The notes under the pieces were generated by a model, which was not told the DNA's origin, searched no databases, and saw only the letters and a list, made by a program, of their open reading frames with translations. Positions 1 to 8,320 of a stretch of 59,747 bases of DNA are shown here, in pieces (the first letter of the stretch is position 1; every line of letters begins with the position of its first letter). A program made the position numbers and the translations under genes. The stretch is from NCBI RefSeq assembly GCF_025515275.1, contig NZ_JAOPFU010000022.1, forward strand, positions 1 through 59,747, read 5' to 3'. The DNA comes from Catenovulum sp. 2E275 (GTDB lineage: Bacteria; Pseudomonadota; Gammaproteobacteria; Enterobacterales; Alteromonadaceae).

Positions 1-420
1 TGGAAGAAAAAACGTATCTTTCCGACATCCAGTCGTTTTTCCTACCGCTTTAAGTTGACTGTAGATATAAAGGTGGAAGAAAAAACGTATCTTTCTAACA
101 CTCAGTCGTTTTTCCTACCGCCTTTTAGTTGAGTTTAGATATAAAGGTGGAAGAAAAAATGTGGCTTTCTAACACTCAGTCGTTTTTCCTACCGCCTTTT
201 AGTTGAGTTTAGATATAAAGGTGGAAGAAAAAACGTGGCTTTCTAATACTCAGTCGTTTTTCCTACCGCCTTTTAGTTGAGTTTAGATATAAAGGTGGAA
301 GAAAAAACGTGGCTTTCTAACACTCAATCGTTTTTCCTACCGCCTTTTAGTTGAGTTTAGATATAAAGGAGGAAGAAAAAACGTGGTTTTCTAACACTCA
401 GTCGTTTTTCTTACCTCCTC
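1..420. repeat. 74-bp tandem repeat array with two hairpins per unit
   Basis: About 5.7 head-to-tail copies of a 74-bp unit; the TGGAAGAAAAAA start recurs at 1, 74, 148, 222, 296 and, slightly changed, at 370. The array runs off the left edge. Inside each unit GGTGGAAGAAAAAACG faces CGTTTTTCCTACC about 20 bases on (an imperfect inverted repeat). Across the unit junction CCGCCTTT faces AAAGGTGG, a second 8-bp stem if one G-U pair is allowed. There are no variable spacers, so it is not CRISPR. Only single-base changes separate copies, which suggests recent expansion. No coding signal is seen here. The following 421-600 also holds no gene. Confidence 0.9.
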
Positions 421-599
421 AAACTAAGCCAATATTTATTATTATTTGTCCACCTACTTTTAGCGATTCGTATTTATATATTCTGTTATTGAGTAATTTG
501 TCTGCTATCGGGTTTATCCAAGTTGCATCACCAGTTAAATAACACTTTACTCTTAGCTTTTATGTCTGTAGCACATAAATATAAACAAGGCACTAAAAA

Positions 600-1530
600 T
601 TTTGATTGTTCATTGTCACCTGATAGCATCGGAATTAAACCGATAAAAGTAGTAATTGAGGTTAACAGAATAGGGCGAAAGCGTAGCCGACCTGCTTCTA
701 ATGCAGCGACGGCTGGTTGATATCCTTTTGCTCTTAATTTATTGAGGCAATCTATTAACACTAAGTTGTCATTAACCACAACGCCACTGGCAGCTAAAAT
801 ACCTAACATCGAAAAGGCACCGTAATAAATTTGATGTCCCCAGTGCCCCAATACTGAGCCTAGAAAAGCAAATGGAATCGCAGACATGATTAAAAATGGT
901 TGCATGTAAGATTTAAATGCAATCGCCATTAGCATATATGTGATGATCAGCGCTAAGCCTTCGTAATATATAACAGTATTAATAAATGCTTCTTCATCCT
1001 GATTACGGCCAAAGCCATCGGTCGATATTTCAGGGTTGCGCTTGAGCCATCCAGGGAAAAACTCTTGTTTAATTTTACTGATCAGTGCTTGTTTATTTGT
1101 GCCATTATATTCAGCCCAAACCCAGACTATTTTTTTCCCATCTCGCCTTAATATCCGATTTATGCCTGGTTTAATTTCTAGGTCGACAATTGAAATTAAT
1201 GGAATTTCTCGACCATCTCGCATTCTAATTTTTATTTTATACAGTGAATCTAATGCCTCTCGCTCAGTTCGGGAGTATCGAACTCTCACTTTGACATCAC
1301 CCCCTTCGCGGGGTAGTCGTTGTACTTCTTGCCCAAAAAAAGCTTGCCTTACTTGTTTGGACGCCATTTTTGAGGGTGAGGATGATTTCTTTATTACCTT
1401 TATCTAGGCTATCCCGTACCATAAAAATATCATCGTAAGTGGCTAAGTGTGTTTTCAATTCATTGGCTGCTAAAGCCATTGAATCTAAATTATCTGAGCG
1501 GAGCATAAATGCAATTTTGGGCTCTCGAGT
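600..1530 (-). pseudogene. RND (HAE1/AcrB-type) efflux transporter fragment
   Basis: The minus strand encodes a central to C-terminal piece of an inner-membrane RND efflux pump. Recognisable family stretches are REPKIAFMLRSDNLDSMA and VRDSLDKGNKEIILTLK (porter domain), then VRQAFFGQEVQRLPREGGDV, then GVVVNDNLVLID and RPILLTSITTFIGLIPML (transmembrane half). The reading frame changes near 1370, between LTLKNG and ASKQVRQAFFG. Homology stops after QSKFLVP near 600, so the last transmembrane helices are gone. The N-terminal half is replaced by a transposase fragment at about 1530. A full RND pump has over 1000 residues; about 300 remain. Non-functional. Confidence 0.8.
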
Positions 1531-1534
1531 ATTT

Positions 1535-2103
1535 AATGTCGTTTTCAGATTGTTCATCTTGTGCTTTATGTGACGCGATAATGCGTTTGCTTGCGCGTCT
1601 GAGTCGTTTGGCTTTTTGTTTAGTTCTTGATGTGTACCACTCCATTCTTTACTGGCATTAGATGATATTTTACAGCCATCAATGGTAAACATGTTGTGGC
1701 CAATTAGGTTTTCCTGTTCACAAATCATTAAGACTTGGGTTAATAACGGCTCAATATAATCACTCATATTGGCGACAAAGCTGGCAATTGAAGTAAAGTG
1801 AGGTTGTGCGTCACCAGATAAAGCCATAAACGTGATATTAGTTTGACAGGCCTTAGCAATCCGACGACTTGATATATAACCGCGGCTATATGCAAACAAG
1901 ATAATGTTAAGCATGATGGCAGGAGAATAGGCAGCGCTGCCGCCTTTATCATTTTTATAGAGGCTATCAAATGCAGTTAAATCTAAGTGGTTATCGGCAA
2001 TGTGGCTTAATGCGAACTCGAATGTACCGGGGAGGATTTGCGCAGAAAAATCAACGGCAATAAATTGATTCTGGTGCGAGTAATCAGGCTTGTAATTGGC
2101 CAT
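1535..2103 (-). pseudogene. IS1182-type transposase, N-terminal fragment fused to RND remnant
   Basis: Starts at ATG 2103 (MANYKPDYSHQNQF). The segment matches the N-terminal part of IS1182/IS5-like DDE transposases: FDSLYKNDKGGSAAYSP, ILFAYSRGYISSRRIAKAC, and FTIDGCKISSNASKEWSGT, which carries the first catalytic Asp. Homology ends near residue 190 (about 1535), and the same reading frame runs on into the RND porter sequence. The open frame is therefore an accidental chimera. The catalytic C-terminal half is missing, so it cannot transpose. I could not recognise terminal inverted repeats. Confidence 0.75.
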
Positions 2104-2214
2104 AAATAGGAAGCGTAAGTGAATAATAGTTATTAGATCATATGAGATCTGGCAACTCAATGTTTCTTTTAAATAAGTTACAGATTAAACTGAATTTATT
2201 TATAAAGGCGGGGT

Positions 2215-2940
2215 GAGAATAATTCTACAGTCTCGTTGGGTTAATATTTGTTCTGGAGATAATGTTATTTCAAGTTTAGGGATGGTCAATTTTTTATAGT
2301 TCAATGCCAATTGCTTGGCAGGATATTGGCCTAATAATACATTAAGACTTTGCTTGCTTTTTTTAATCGGTTGCTTTGTTCTGATAAATTAGATTCTTAG
2401 GTATGTAAACTTGCTTGGGCTAAATATAAATCTAAGGGGTTTGAGAGACATAAATCGACTCGGTTAACAACGAGTTCAACTCTTTGTTTTTGATTGTCTA
2501 AATTGTAGTTAAACAGATGGTAAATTTCAGAGTTCAGACTGATATTTGAGCTGTTTAACATTATTATAGTCTTCGAGTGTGGCGTTTAAGTCGCTATTGC
2601 TGCGTCATTGAGTTGTGCTAAGCGGTTCCAAATATCCAATTCCCAGCTTACTCTTAGTCGAGTGTTAACTGTAGTTTGGTTAACGGTACCTCCATTATTT
2701 CTGCGTTCATTCCAATCGTATCCAGAAGTGGCAGTTACATCCGGTAAGGTATTTCCATATTGGATTTGATAATCTGCTTGCGCAATTTGGATTCTTTGGA
2801 AGGCAATTTCTAAGTTTTGGTTTTGAACCAAAGCGAGTTGGATTAAATGGTTCAACTCCTTAGGGAAATTTGTTAATAAATGAAGCTCCGAATCTGTTTG
2901 TTTCTCGGTAGTTTCTAACCAATTTGATGGCAAATTTAAG
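2215..2940 (-). pseudogene. RND outer-membrane factor (NodT/TolC-like) remnant
   Basis: The open piece 2586-2933 encodes LPSNWLETTEKQTDSEL, then LNHLIQLALVQNQNLEIAFQ and WELDIWNRLAQLNDAAIAT. These are typical of outer-membrane efflux proteins of the NodT family. Downstream, in other frames, the minus strand still reads SKQSLNVLLGQYPAKQLAL followed by LTLSPEQILTQR near 2220-2380, the conserved middle of the same family. Several frameshifts and stops separate the pieces and the lipoprotein start is lost. It sits upstream of the RND remnant in the same direction, so both are debris of one efflux operon. Confidence 0.75.
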
Positions 2941-3144
2941 TCCCGGGTTGTATTCCTTTATGTAAACTGCTGTGAACAGCCAGTGTAAACCTATTCATAC
3001 AAAACATATTGCTCTCTAACCGGGTAGCTTTATTTTAATTAAGTTGAGTATTCATTAAAAAGTAAACAAATATAAATATATAGGCCATTATATGATTAAG
3101 GTGATACGTTTACATTACGTGTTGTGTAAAACAATTGTAAATAA

Positions 3145-3173
3145 AAGGCAGGTAATCAGTGGTTACCTGCCTT
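3145..3173 (-). terminator. Intrinsic terminator after the multihaem cytochrome gene
   Basis: An 11-bp perfect stem, AAGGCAGGTAA / TTACCTGCCTT, with a 7-base loop. On the minus strand it follows the stop codon at 3179 by a few bases and is followed by TTTTATTT. Confidence 0.8.
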
Positions 3174-3178
3174 AAGTT

Positions 3179-5416
3179 TTACTTCATATACTGTCTAAGC
3201 CACTGCTGTACTTGTGGTGCATTAGGCGCAATCTTTGCTAATTGAGCCAATGGCTCAGAAATATAAGCAGTCAATCCGACTTTTTCCATAAATAAAATTT
3301 GGGTTGCCAATAAATCATATTGATTAGGCCAACGTTGATTAGCAACTTTTAAAGCCTCAATCGCCCGTGAGGTTTGCATCACGTTATCTAGCGCTACTGC
3401 ATAGACATAAGCATACCTAGGCTGAGCATCGGGCAGGGTTGCAGCCGCTTTTAAATAAGGGATAGATTGATTGTACTGTTTAGAACGAATTAGAAATAAA
3501 CCATAAGCATGCTGAACTGAGCTGGCTTCAGGCATAAACTCAAGTGCACCTTGTATTAAGCTTTGTTCTTTTTCTACCAGCCCTTGAGAGCGGTATATAT
3601 CTGCCAAATTCAGTAAGGCTGGAATATACTCAGGTGTTATTTTCAATGCTGTTTGATAATAATGCTCAGCTAGTTTTAGATTTCCTTTCTGCATGGCCAA
3701 GTTGGCTAAAGCTACTAGCGTAGAGGGTGCCTCTTCTGATAGTTTTAAAATAGCCTCATATTCATCTATTAAATCAGCTACTTTAGTTTGTGCTGATGAT
3801 GGCAATGAACCCACCACATCTAATAGCGTTGCAGCTACTTCAAAACGAACACTGGTATTTTTATCTTTTAATAATGGCTCTAATAACTGCCAGCGATATT
3901 GTGCCGGAAAACCAATTAAACCGGACACCGCAGAGCGCCTGACCAGCGGATTGTTATCCTGTAATCCTATTTGAGCGGCTTGTAAACTTTGCTGAGATGG
4001 AAAAGCGGCTAATGACTGATATAGAGTAGCGCGGATAATCGCCGGGAAAGTTTGGTTATTTGCAGATGCAGCAATTTGATTAACTGCAGAAGCATCTTGA
4101 TGGCGAGCTAGCTTATTCGCTTTTACCCAATCAAGTTGAACCGTATTGACCGACCATTTGGCTAGCGATTGAGCAGCCCAATGGTTATCTTTATCTTGAT
4201 GGCAATTGGTACAGGCATTCGGTTTATCTGGCCCAGCAACATCTGGGTGTGGGACTTTAAAACTGTGGTCGCGGCGGTCATCTACCCCCATATAAGTACG
4301 TGTCGGCATATGACAACTAACGCACTCAGCCCCTTTGCTATCTATCGGATGATGATGATGTTCAGGCGTATCAAATACATTAGCGGCATGACACTGGGCA
4401 CAAAGCGCATTCCCTTGAGCAACTAACTGACCAGAATGAGGATTATGACAATTTTGACAAGTTACGCCATTCTGATGCATTTTACTTTGTAAAAAAGATC
4501 CTAAAACAAATACTTCATCCTGAATTTGACCATCATCAAAATAGGTATTTTCAGTTAATAGCTCTAATCGATATTGATTATGATAAGACGCACCTACTTC
4601 AATATCTTCGAGCAACATGCGACGAGAGTGACAACCTCCGCACATATCAATATGTTGAGTCGGTCGGGTATCGTCAGGGTTAGCAATTGGGTCATCTTTT
4701 GCCCAAGTCCAATTTACTTTAACATCTTTAGTAAAAGCCAATGCCAAATTATCAGGAGTTAACTGACCAGCATTGGCTAATTTGACATGCGCACTGCCAG
4801 GTCCATGACAAGCTTCACAAGCCACATTAATTTCAGAAAATTGAGTATGATAACTCATCTGCTGGGGATTATACCCGCGGATTACGTTGGTACTGTGGCA
4901 ATCGGCACAGCGGGTATTCCAGTTTTGAAAATGACCGGCCCAGAAAAAAGGATGCTCCGGGGAGATATTTTCATCTGGTTGCAGGTGATACCAGCGTTGC
5001 CCACCTTCGCTTTTAGGGCGGCTGTCCCAAGCCACATTAAACGCTTGTAAATGACCATTACCAATATCAAGAATGTATTGTTGTAGGGGGTAATGACCAA
5101 AAGTATATTGAACAGGGTAGGTCTCAGGTTTACCGTCTTTGCCGACAGTGTTAATCAAAAACTGGTTTTTATCTTTAAAAAAACGAGTTTTAATTTTGTG
5201 AAATTCAACGGTTTTATTATTAAAGTCGCCTAATACAAACTCGGCGGTTGGAGCTTGCATAGCTTTAAAATGGTCAGACTGCTGCCAACTTTGATATTCT
5301 TCAAGGTGGCAGCTTTTACATTCAGAGCTACCTAGAAAAAAAGAATCACCAAAAACTTTAAATTGAGTGCTAATAATTAAAAAAAGTAAATAAATATTCT
5401 TAGTTTTACAGATCAT
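3179..5416 (-). CDS. Periplasmic eight-haem cytochrome c with HEAT- and TPR-like repeats
   Basis: 745 residues with an N-terminal hydrophobic export signal (NIYLLFLIISTQFKVFG). Eight CXXCH haem-binding motifs are visible in the N-terminal 410 residues: CKSCH, CADCH, CEACH, CGGCH, CQNCH, CAQCH, CVSCH and CTNCH. A HEAT-like helical stretch (ALNDNNPLVRRSAVSGL-type) and then TPR repeats (LAEHYYQTALKITPEYIPAL and onward) fill the C-terminal half. The layout matches the cytochrome c554/NrfA-related family with C-terminal TPR. It probably carries electrons in the periplasm, but the partner is unknown. It stands alone, with its own terminator and a region of remnants upstream. Substrate cannot be read from sequence. 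Confidence 0.88.
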   Translation of the reverse strand: MICKTKNIYLLFLIISTQFKVFGDSFFLGSSECKSCHLEEYQSWQQSDHFKAMQAPTAEFVLGDFNNKTVEFHKIKTRFFKDKNQFLINTVGKDGKPETYPVQYTFGHYPLQQYILDIGNGHLQAFNVAWDSRPKSEGGQRWYHLQPDENISPEHPFFWAGHFQNWNTRCADCHSTNVIRGYNPQQMSYHTQFSEINVACEACHGPGSAHVKLANAGQLTPDNLALAFTKDVKVNWTWAKDDPIANPDDTRPTQHIDMCGGCHSRRMLLEDIEVGASYHNQYRLELLTENTYFDDGQIQDEVFVLGSFLQSKMHQNGVTCQNCHNPHSGQLVAQGNALCAQCHAANVFDTPEHHHHPIDSKGAECVSCHMPTRTYMGVDDRRDHSFKVPHPDVAGPDKPNACTNCHQDKDNHWAAQSLAKWSVNTVQLDWVKANKLARHQDASAVNQIAASANNQTFPAIIRATLYQSLAAFPSQQSLQAAQIGLQDNNPLVRRSAVSGLIGFPAQYRWQLLEPLLKDKNTSVRFEVAATLLDVVGSLPSSAQTKVADLIDEYEAILKLSEEAPSTLVALANLAMQKGNLKLAEHYYQTALKITPEYIPALLNLADIYRSQGLVEKEQSLIQGALEFMPEASSVQHAYGLFLIRSKQYNQSIPYLKAAATLPDAQPRYAYVYAVALDNVMQTSRAIEALKVANQRWPNQYDLLATQILFMEKVGLTAYISEPLAQLAKIAPNAPQVQQWLRQYMK

Positions 5417-5692
5417 TTTTTCATAGTTATTTATTCAAAAAACACAAGTAACATTTTGCTGATTACCGAGGTGCAATAAATCTATTGTACAGTAAATGTT
5501 TATCTATGATGAATGGTTTATTGATATATTTGGTACTTAAATTTGTTTATTAGAAATAACTAGAATAAAAATAACGATATATTTAAATCACTTAATTTTA
5601 AATATTTTGTGTGAAGTTATTTGGATAAAAAGCTTTGAATGTATCCTGAATCATAAAAAATCTAAAATTAGTTTTTTAAACATTATATGTTT

Positions 5693-5886
5693 GCCGTGGA
5701 ATAGGCACTAAGGTTAGGACTCGTGAACAATGGGTGCTGTGGGATGATGATGTTTTAGCTTGGCACATTGCGGCATCTCCAAATCCAGAGTTTATTCGTA
5801 TCGCGTTTGAACCTAAAGCCGCGCGTTGGGCAGCTGAGCGTGGTTCTATGGAAGCCATTTTAAATATTGAAAAAGCCAGCTTGACT
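5693..5886 (+). pseudogene. FadR/DgoR-type GntR regulator fragment
   Basis: The frame reads GIGTKVRTREQWVLWDDDVL, then AWHIAASPNPEFIR and EPKAARWAAERGSMEA. This is the end of the winged-helix wing (PGIGTxVRxR) and the start of the FCD ligand domain of FadR-subfamily GntR repressors, closest in style to DgoR-like sugar-acid regulators. A few residues are missing between FIRIAF and EPKAA. Both the DNA-binding helices and most of the ligand domain are gone, so it cannot function. It matters because operator-like sites elsewhere in the window have the half-site form used by this subfamily. Confidence 0.7.
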
Positions 5887-5993
5887 TACCTTGGGGTGCT
5901 AAAGCACACATTATCGCAGGTGCTGCAATGACCAGTTTGCAGTGCTGCCATAGCAAATATTATTTCGCAGTAATAACGCTTTGAGCTGGTATT

Positions 5994-6510
5994 TCACAAC
6001 AAACAACGGATGTAGCAGAGATTGCCTACAAAACTTCTGTTGAAAGTAGCCGTCAAGCTCAATATAGTCGTGATATCATGGAAATCCTCGTTAGCGAGTT
6101 AGCATAAACGCAGGAGCAGGTTAATCAGCTAAATCGCGAGACGGAAATAATCGGCAGTGTCTTAGAAGTAATCCAAGCAATAGCTGAGCAAACTAATTTA
6201 TTAGCATTAGATGCAGTAATAGAAGCAGCCAGAGCGGGTGACCAAGGAAGAGGTTGTAGTGGGGAGCTTGCATGCGTTTGAATCTTTACAAAGCGAATTG
6301 GATAAAATTTCTAGTATGTCTACACAAATTGCCACCACATCTGAAGAACAATCTTTGGTTACCGCAGAAATTAATCATCGAGTGCACGAAATTAAAGATG
6401 ATACAGATAGCTTTACCCAGCAAACCCAAGCTACAGCAGATGCGTGTAAAGACTTAAAAGTAACGGAACAAAAACTTGCATCGCATGTAGCTGATTTTAA
6501 AGTTGTTTAA
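5994..6510 (+). pseudogene. Methyl-accepting chemotaxis protein signalling-domain remnant
   Basis: Pieces of the cytoplasmic signalling domain remain. TTDVAEIAYKTSVESSRQAQ leads to an in-frame stop, then [20 protein letters not shown] followed by [11 protein letters not shown] (the highly conserved hairpin tip). After a deletion and frameshift comes the C-terminal helix SMSTQIATTSEEQSLVTAEI ending ASHVADFKVV. The sensor, membrane and HAMP parts are absent. The same conserved tip is intact in the chemoreceptor at 15983-18019. It directly follows the GntR remnant, so the two scars probably reflect one deletion. Confidence 0.75.
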
Positions 6511-6821
6511 GTTTCACGTTAGAAGCTAGGATTATATGCTTCGTACATATCATCTTTAATACGAAATTTATCAATAATATTTTCTATGGTTTACTTTTAG
6601 TCTCTAACTAAAAGTAACTTCAGAGCAAGTCGATTAAGTTGAGATTTTATCGTTTGTAATTGATGGTGAAATACCAACAGAATCGGACAGCCTTGGTCAT
6701 TTTATTTGCTCCTGTTTAGTTTCAGGCAAATAGGGCGTTACTAGTTCTAACTTGTGTTTTTTATATATAAGCTGAATATATGCTATGTTAGTGAGTATTA
6801 TCTGCACAGGGTGTTTAGTTT
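6511..6821. other. Non-coding stretch
   Basis: No open frame with recognisable similarity, no strong hairpin and no clear promoter is seen. Flanked by gene remnants on both sides, so it is probably decayed sequence. Confidence 0.5.
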
Positions 6822-7111
6822 ATGATGGATACTTTTATTGGCACTGGTATTAGTTTTCTTGCATTTGCGGTTGCAGCCGAAAAATTCCAGTTACAAAGGC
6901 TCAATTTACCACATAAAAGTTTTATTATTTAAAGGGGTTAACTGAAGGTACGGCAACAATATTTATTGTCTTTTGTAATCGGCCGAAGTATTTTTCGATT
7001 CTGGCATGTATATTTTCTATCATTTTACTGTTACCCATATATAGTCGAATTTATGGTGGTTATATGAAATTAAAACAAATTAATTTATTGCAATCATCTA
7101 ATCGTGAGTGA
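6822..7111 (+). pseudogene. CDP-alcohol phosphatidyltransferase-like remnant
   Basis: From ATG 6822/6825 the frame reads GTGISFLAFAVAAEKFQLQR and LPHKSFI. After a -1 shift near 6927 it continues YLKGLTEGTATIFIVF, then YFSILACIFSIILLLPIYSR and stops at 7109-7111. The order GTGISFLAFA, PHKSF, L-x-GLTEGT and YFxxLAxIFA fits the C-terminal half of CDP-alcohol phosphatidyltransferases. The catalytic DGxxAR motif is not present, so the N-terminal half is lost. Found by stitching two frames; the family call rests on memory of the family. Confidence 0.5.
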
Positions 7112-7417
7112 ATTTTAAACAACACGAAATCAAACTAAGCAGGATTAAAATTAATATGATGTGAGATAGTAGCATCCGTTTTGGCATTTTTTTGGTAATT
7201 ACAAAGGTATAGCGAAAAAAGCAGATCTCGAAATGGAAATAAGACTTAGCGAGTATCTCGATGCCCAGCAAATGATACGGTTTTAAAATAGATCTTGACT
7301 GAAAACAAAGACAATACTCGCTTAGTTTTACTCTTTAATATGCGCTAAATAGTTAGTCGATCTAAAATTTATGTTTAAACCGAGAAATAAATTTTGAGAT
7401 GAGTTTTATTCAATCCT
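7112..7417. other. Non-coding stretch
   Basis: AT-rich sequence between a pseudogene and the 3' end of secF. No gene, convincing terminator or repeat seen. Confidence 0.5.
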
Positions 7418-8320
7418 TTACGGTTCTGCAAGTTGCTGTAGTTCTTTATCCGTTAATTTTTGTTGGTAGTTGTCATAACTTAGTCCTAACCATTGTGGTA
7501 AAGTACTACTAACAAAAATTGACGACCATGTGCCCAACACAATACCGACAAATAATGCACTGGCAAAACTATGTAAACTGGCGCCGCCTAACCACCAAAT
7601 TGCGGCGATTGTTGTTAAGGTGGTCGACGAGGTAATAATGGTGCGGCCTAATGTGCTTGCTAATGCTTGGTTGATTGTATTGGCAACTGGATTATCCGGG
7701 TGAGCACGTACCAGCTCTCTAACTTTGTCACCGATAATAATTGAGTCGTTTAACGAATATCCAATTATCGCCAACAGCGCAGCCAATACGGTTAAATCGA
7801 ACTCCATACCTGTTAGTACAAAAAAAGCCACAGTGAGCAGTACATCATGCAATAACGCTAAACTAGCCGACAGCGCGAGTCGCCATTCAAAACGGACAAT
7901 TAAATAGATAGCAACTGCCAATAAACTCACGAATAATGCCAAACCACCTTGCTCAATTAGCTCAGCGCCAATTTGTGCACCTACATAACGACTGTCTAAA
8001 ATTTGTAAACCTAAATCAGCTGGTAGCTCAGTTTGCCACGCGAGTGGTTGGCTTAAGTTATCTTGCGGCGGTTGAAATAATTGCCACTGCAGTGTGCCTA
8101 AATTAGCTAACTTAAATTCACCTTCAACATAGGGGGTTAATTGCTGTTCTAGTGCTTGGGTGGTTAGGTCTTGCACTATTTGAAACTCAGTAACATAACC
8201 GCCGGTAAAATCTTGTCCAAGCTGCAAACCTTGTTGGACGATTAACACACAGCTGAATAAAACGGCGACAATACTTAAAATTAAGCCAGAGGTGCGGGCT
8301 TTTTGCCATAAATTAGCCAT
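7418..8320 (-). CDS. secF: Protein translocase subunit SecF (second copy)
   Basis: 300 residues. SecF assists SecYEG-driven export by using the proton gradient from the periplasmic side. The N-terminal helix is followed by the SecF signature GLQLGQDFTGGYVTEFQIV, a periplasmic domain, then the five-helix export block with IGYSLNDSIIIGDKVRE and TLGRTIITSSTTLTTIAAI. Length is slightly below the usual 310-325. Its start overlaps the secD stop by 8 bp, so the two are translationally coupled. yajC and tgt are not upstream, which points to an accessory secDF pair rather than the housekeeping one. Confidence 0.92.
   Translation of the reverse strand: MANLWQKARTSGLILSIVAVLFSCVLIVQQGLQLGQDFTGGYVTEFQIVQDLTTQALEQQLTPYVEGEFKLANLGTLQWQLFQPPQDNLSQPLAWQTELPADLGLQILDSRYVGAQIGAELIEQGGLALFVSLLAVAIYLIVRFEWRLALSASLALLHDVLLTVAFFVLTGMEFDLTVLAALLAIIGYSLNDSIIIGDKVRELVRAHPDNPVANTINQALASTLGRTIITSSTTLTTIAAIWWLGGASLHSFASALFVGIVLGTWSSIFVSSTLPQWLGLSYDNYQQKLTDKELQQLAEP

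Noticed and set aside
1-420. CRISPR array
   Set aside because: The whole 74-bp unit is conserved; there are no variable spacers and no cas genes.
351-720. Short rightward open frames next to the repeat array
   Set aside because: They arise from repeat sequence and the antisense of the RND remnant; no ribosome site or family resemblance.
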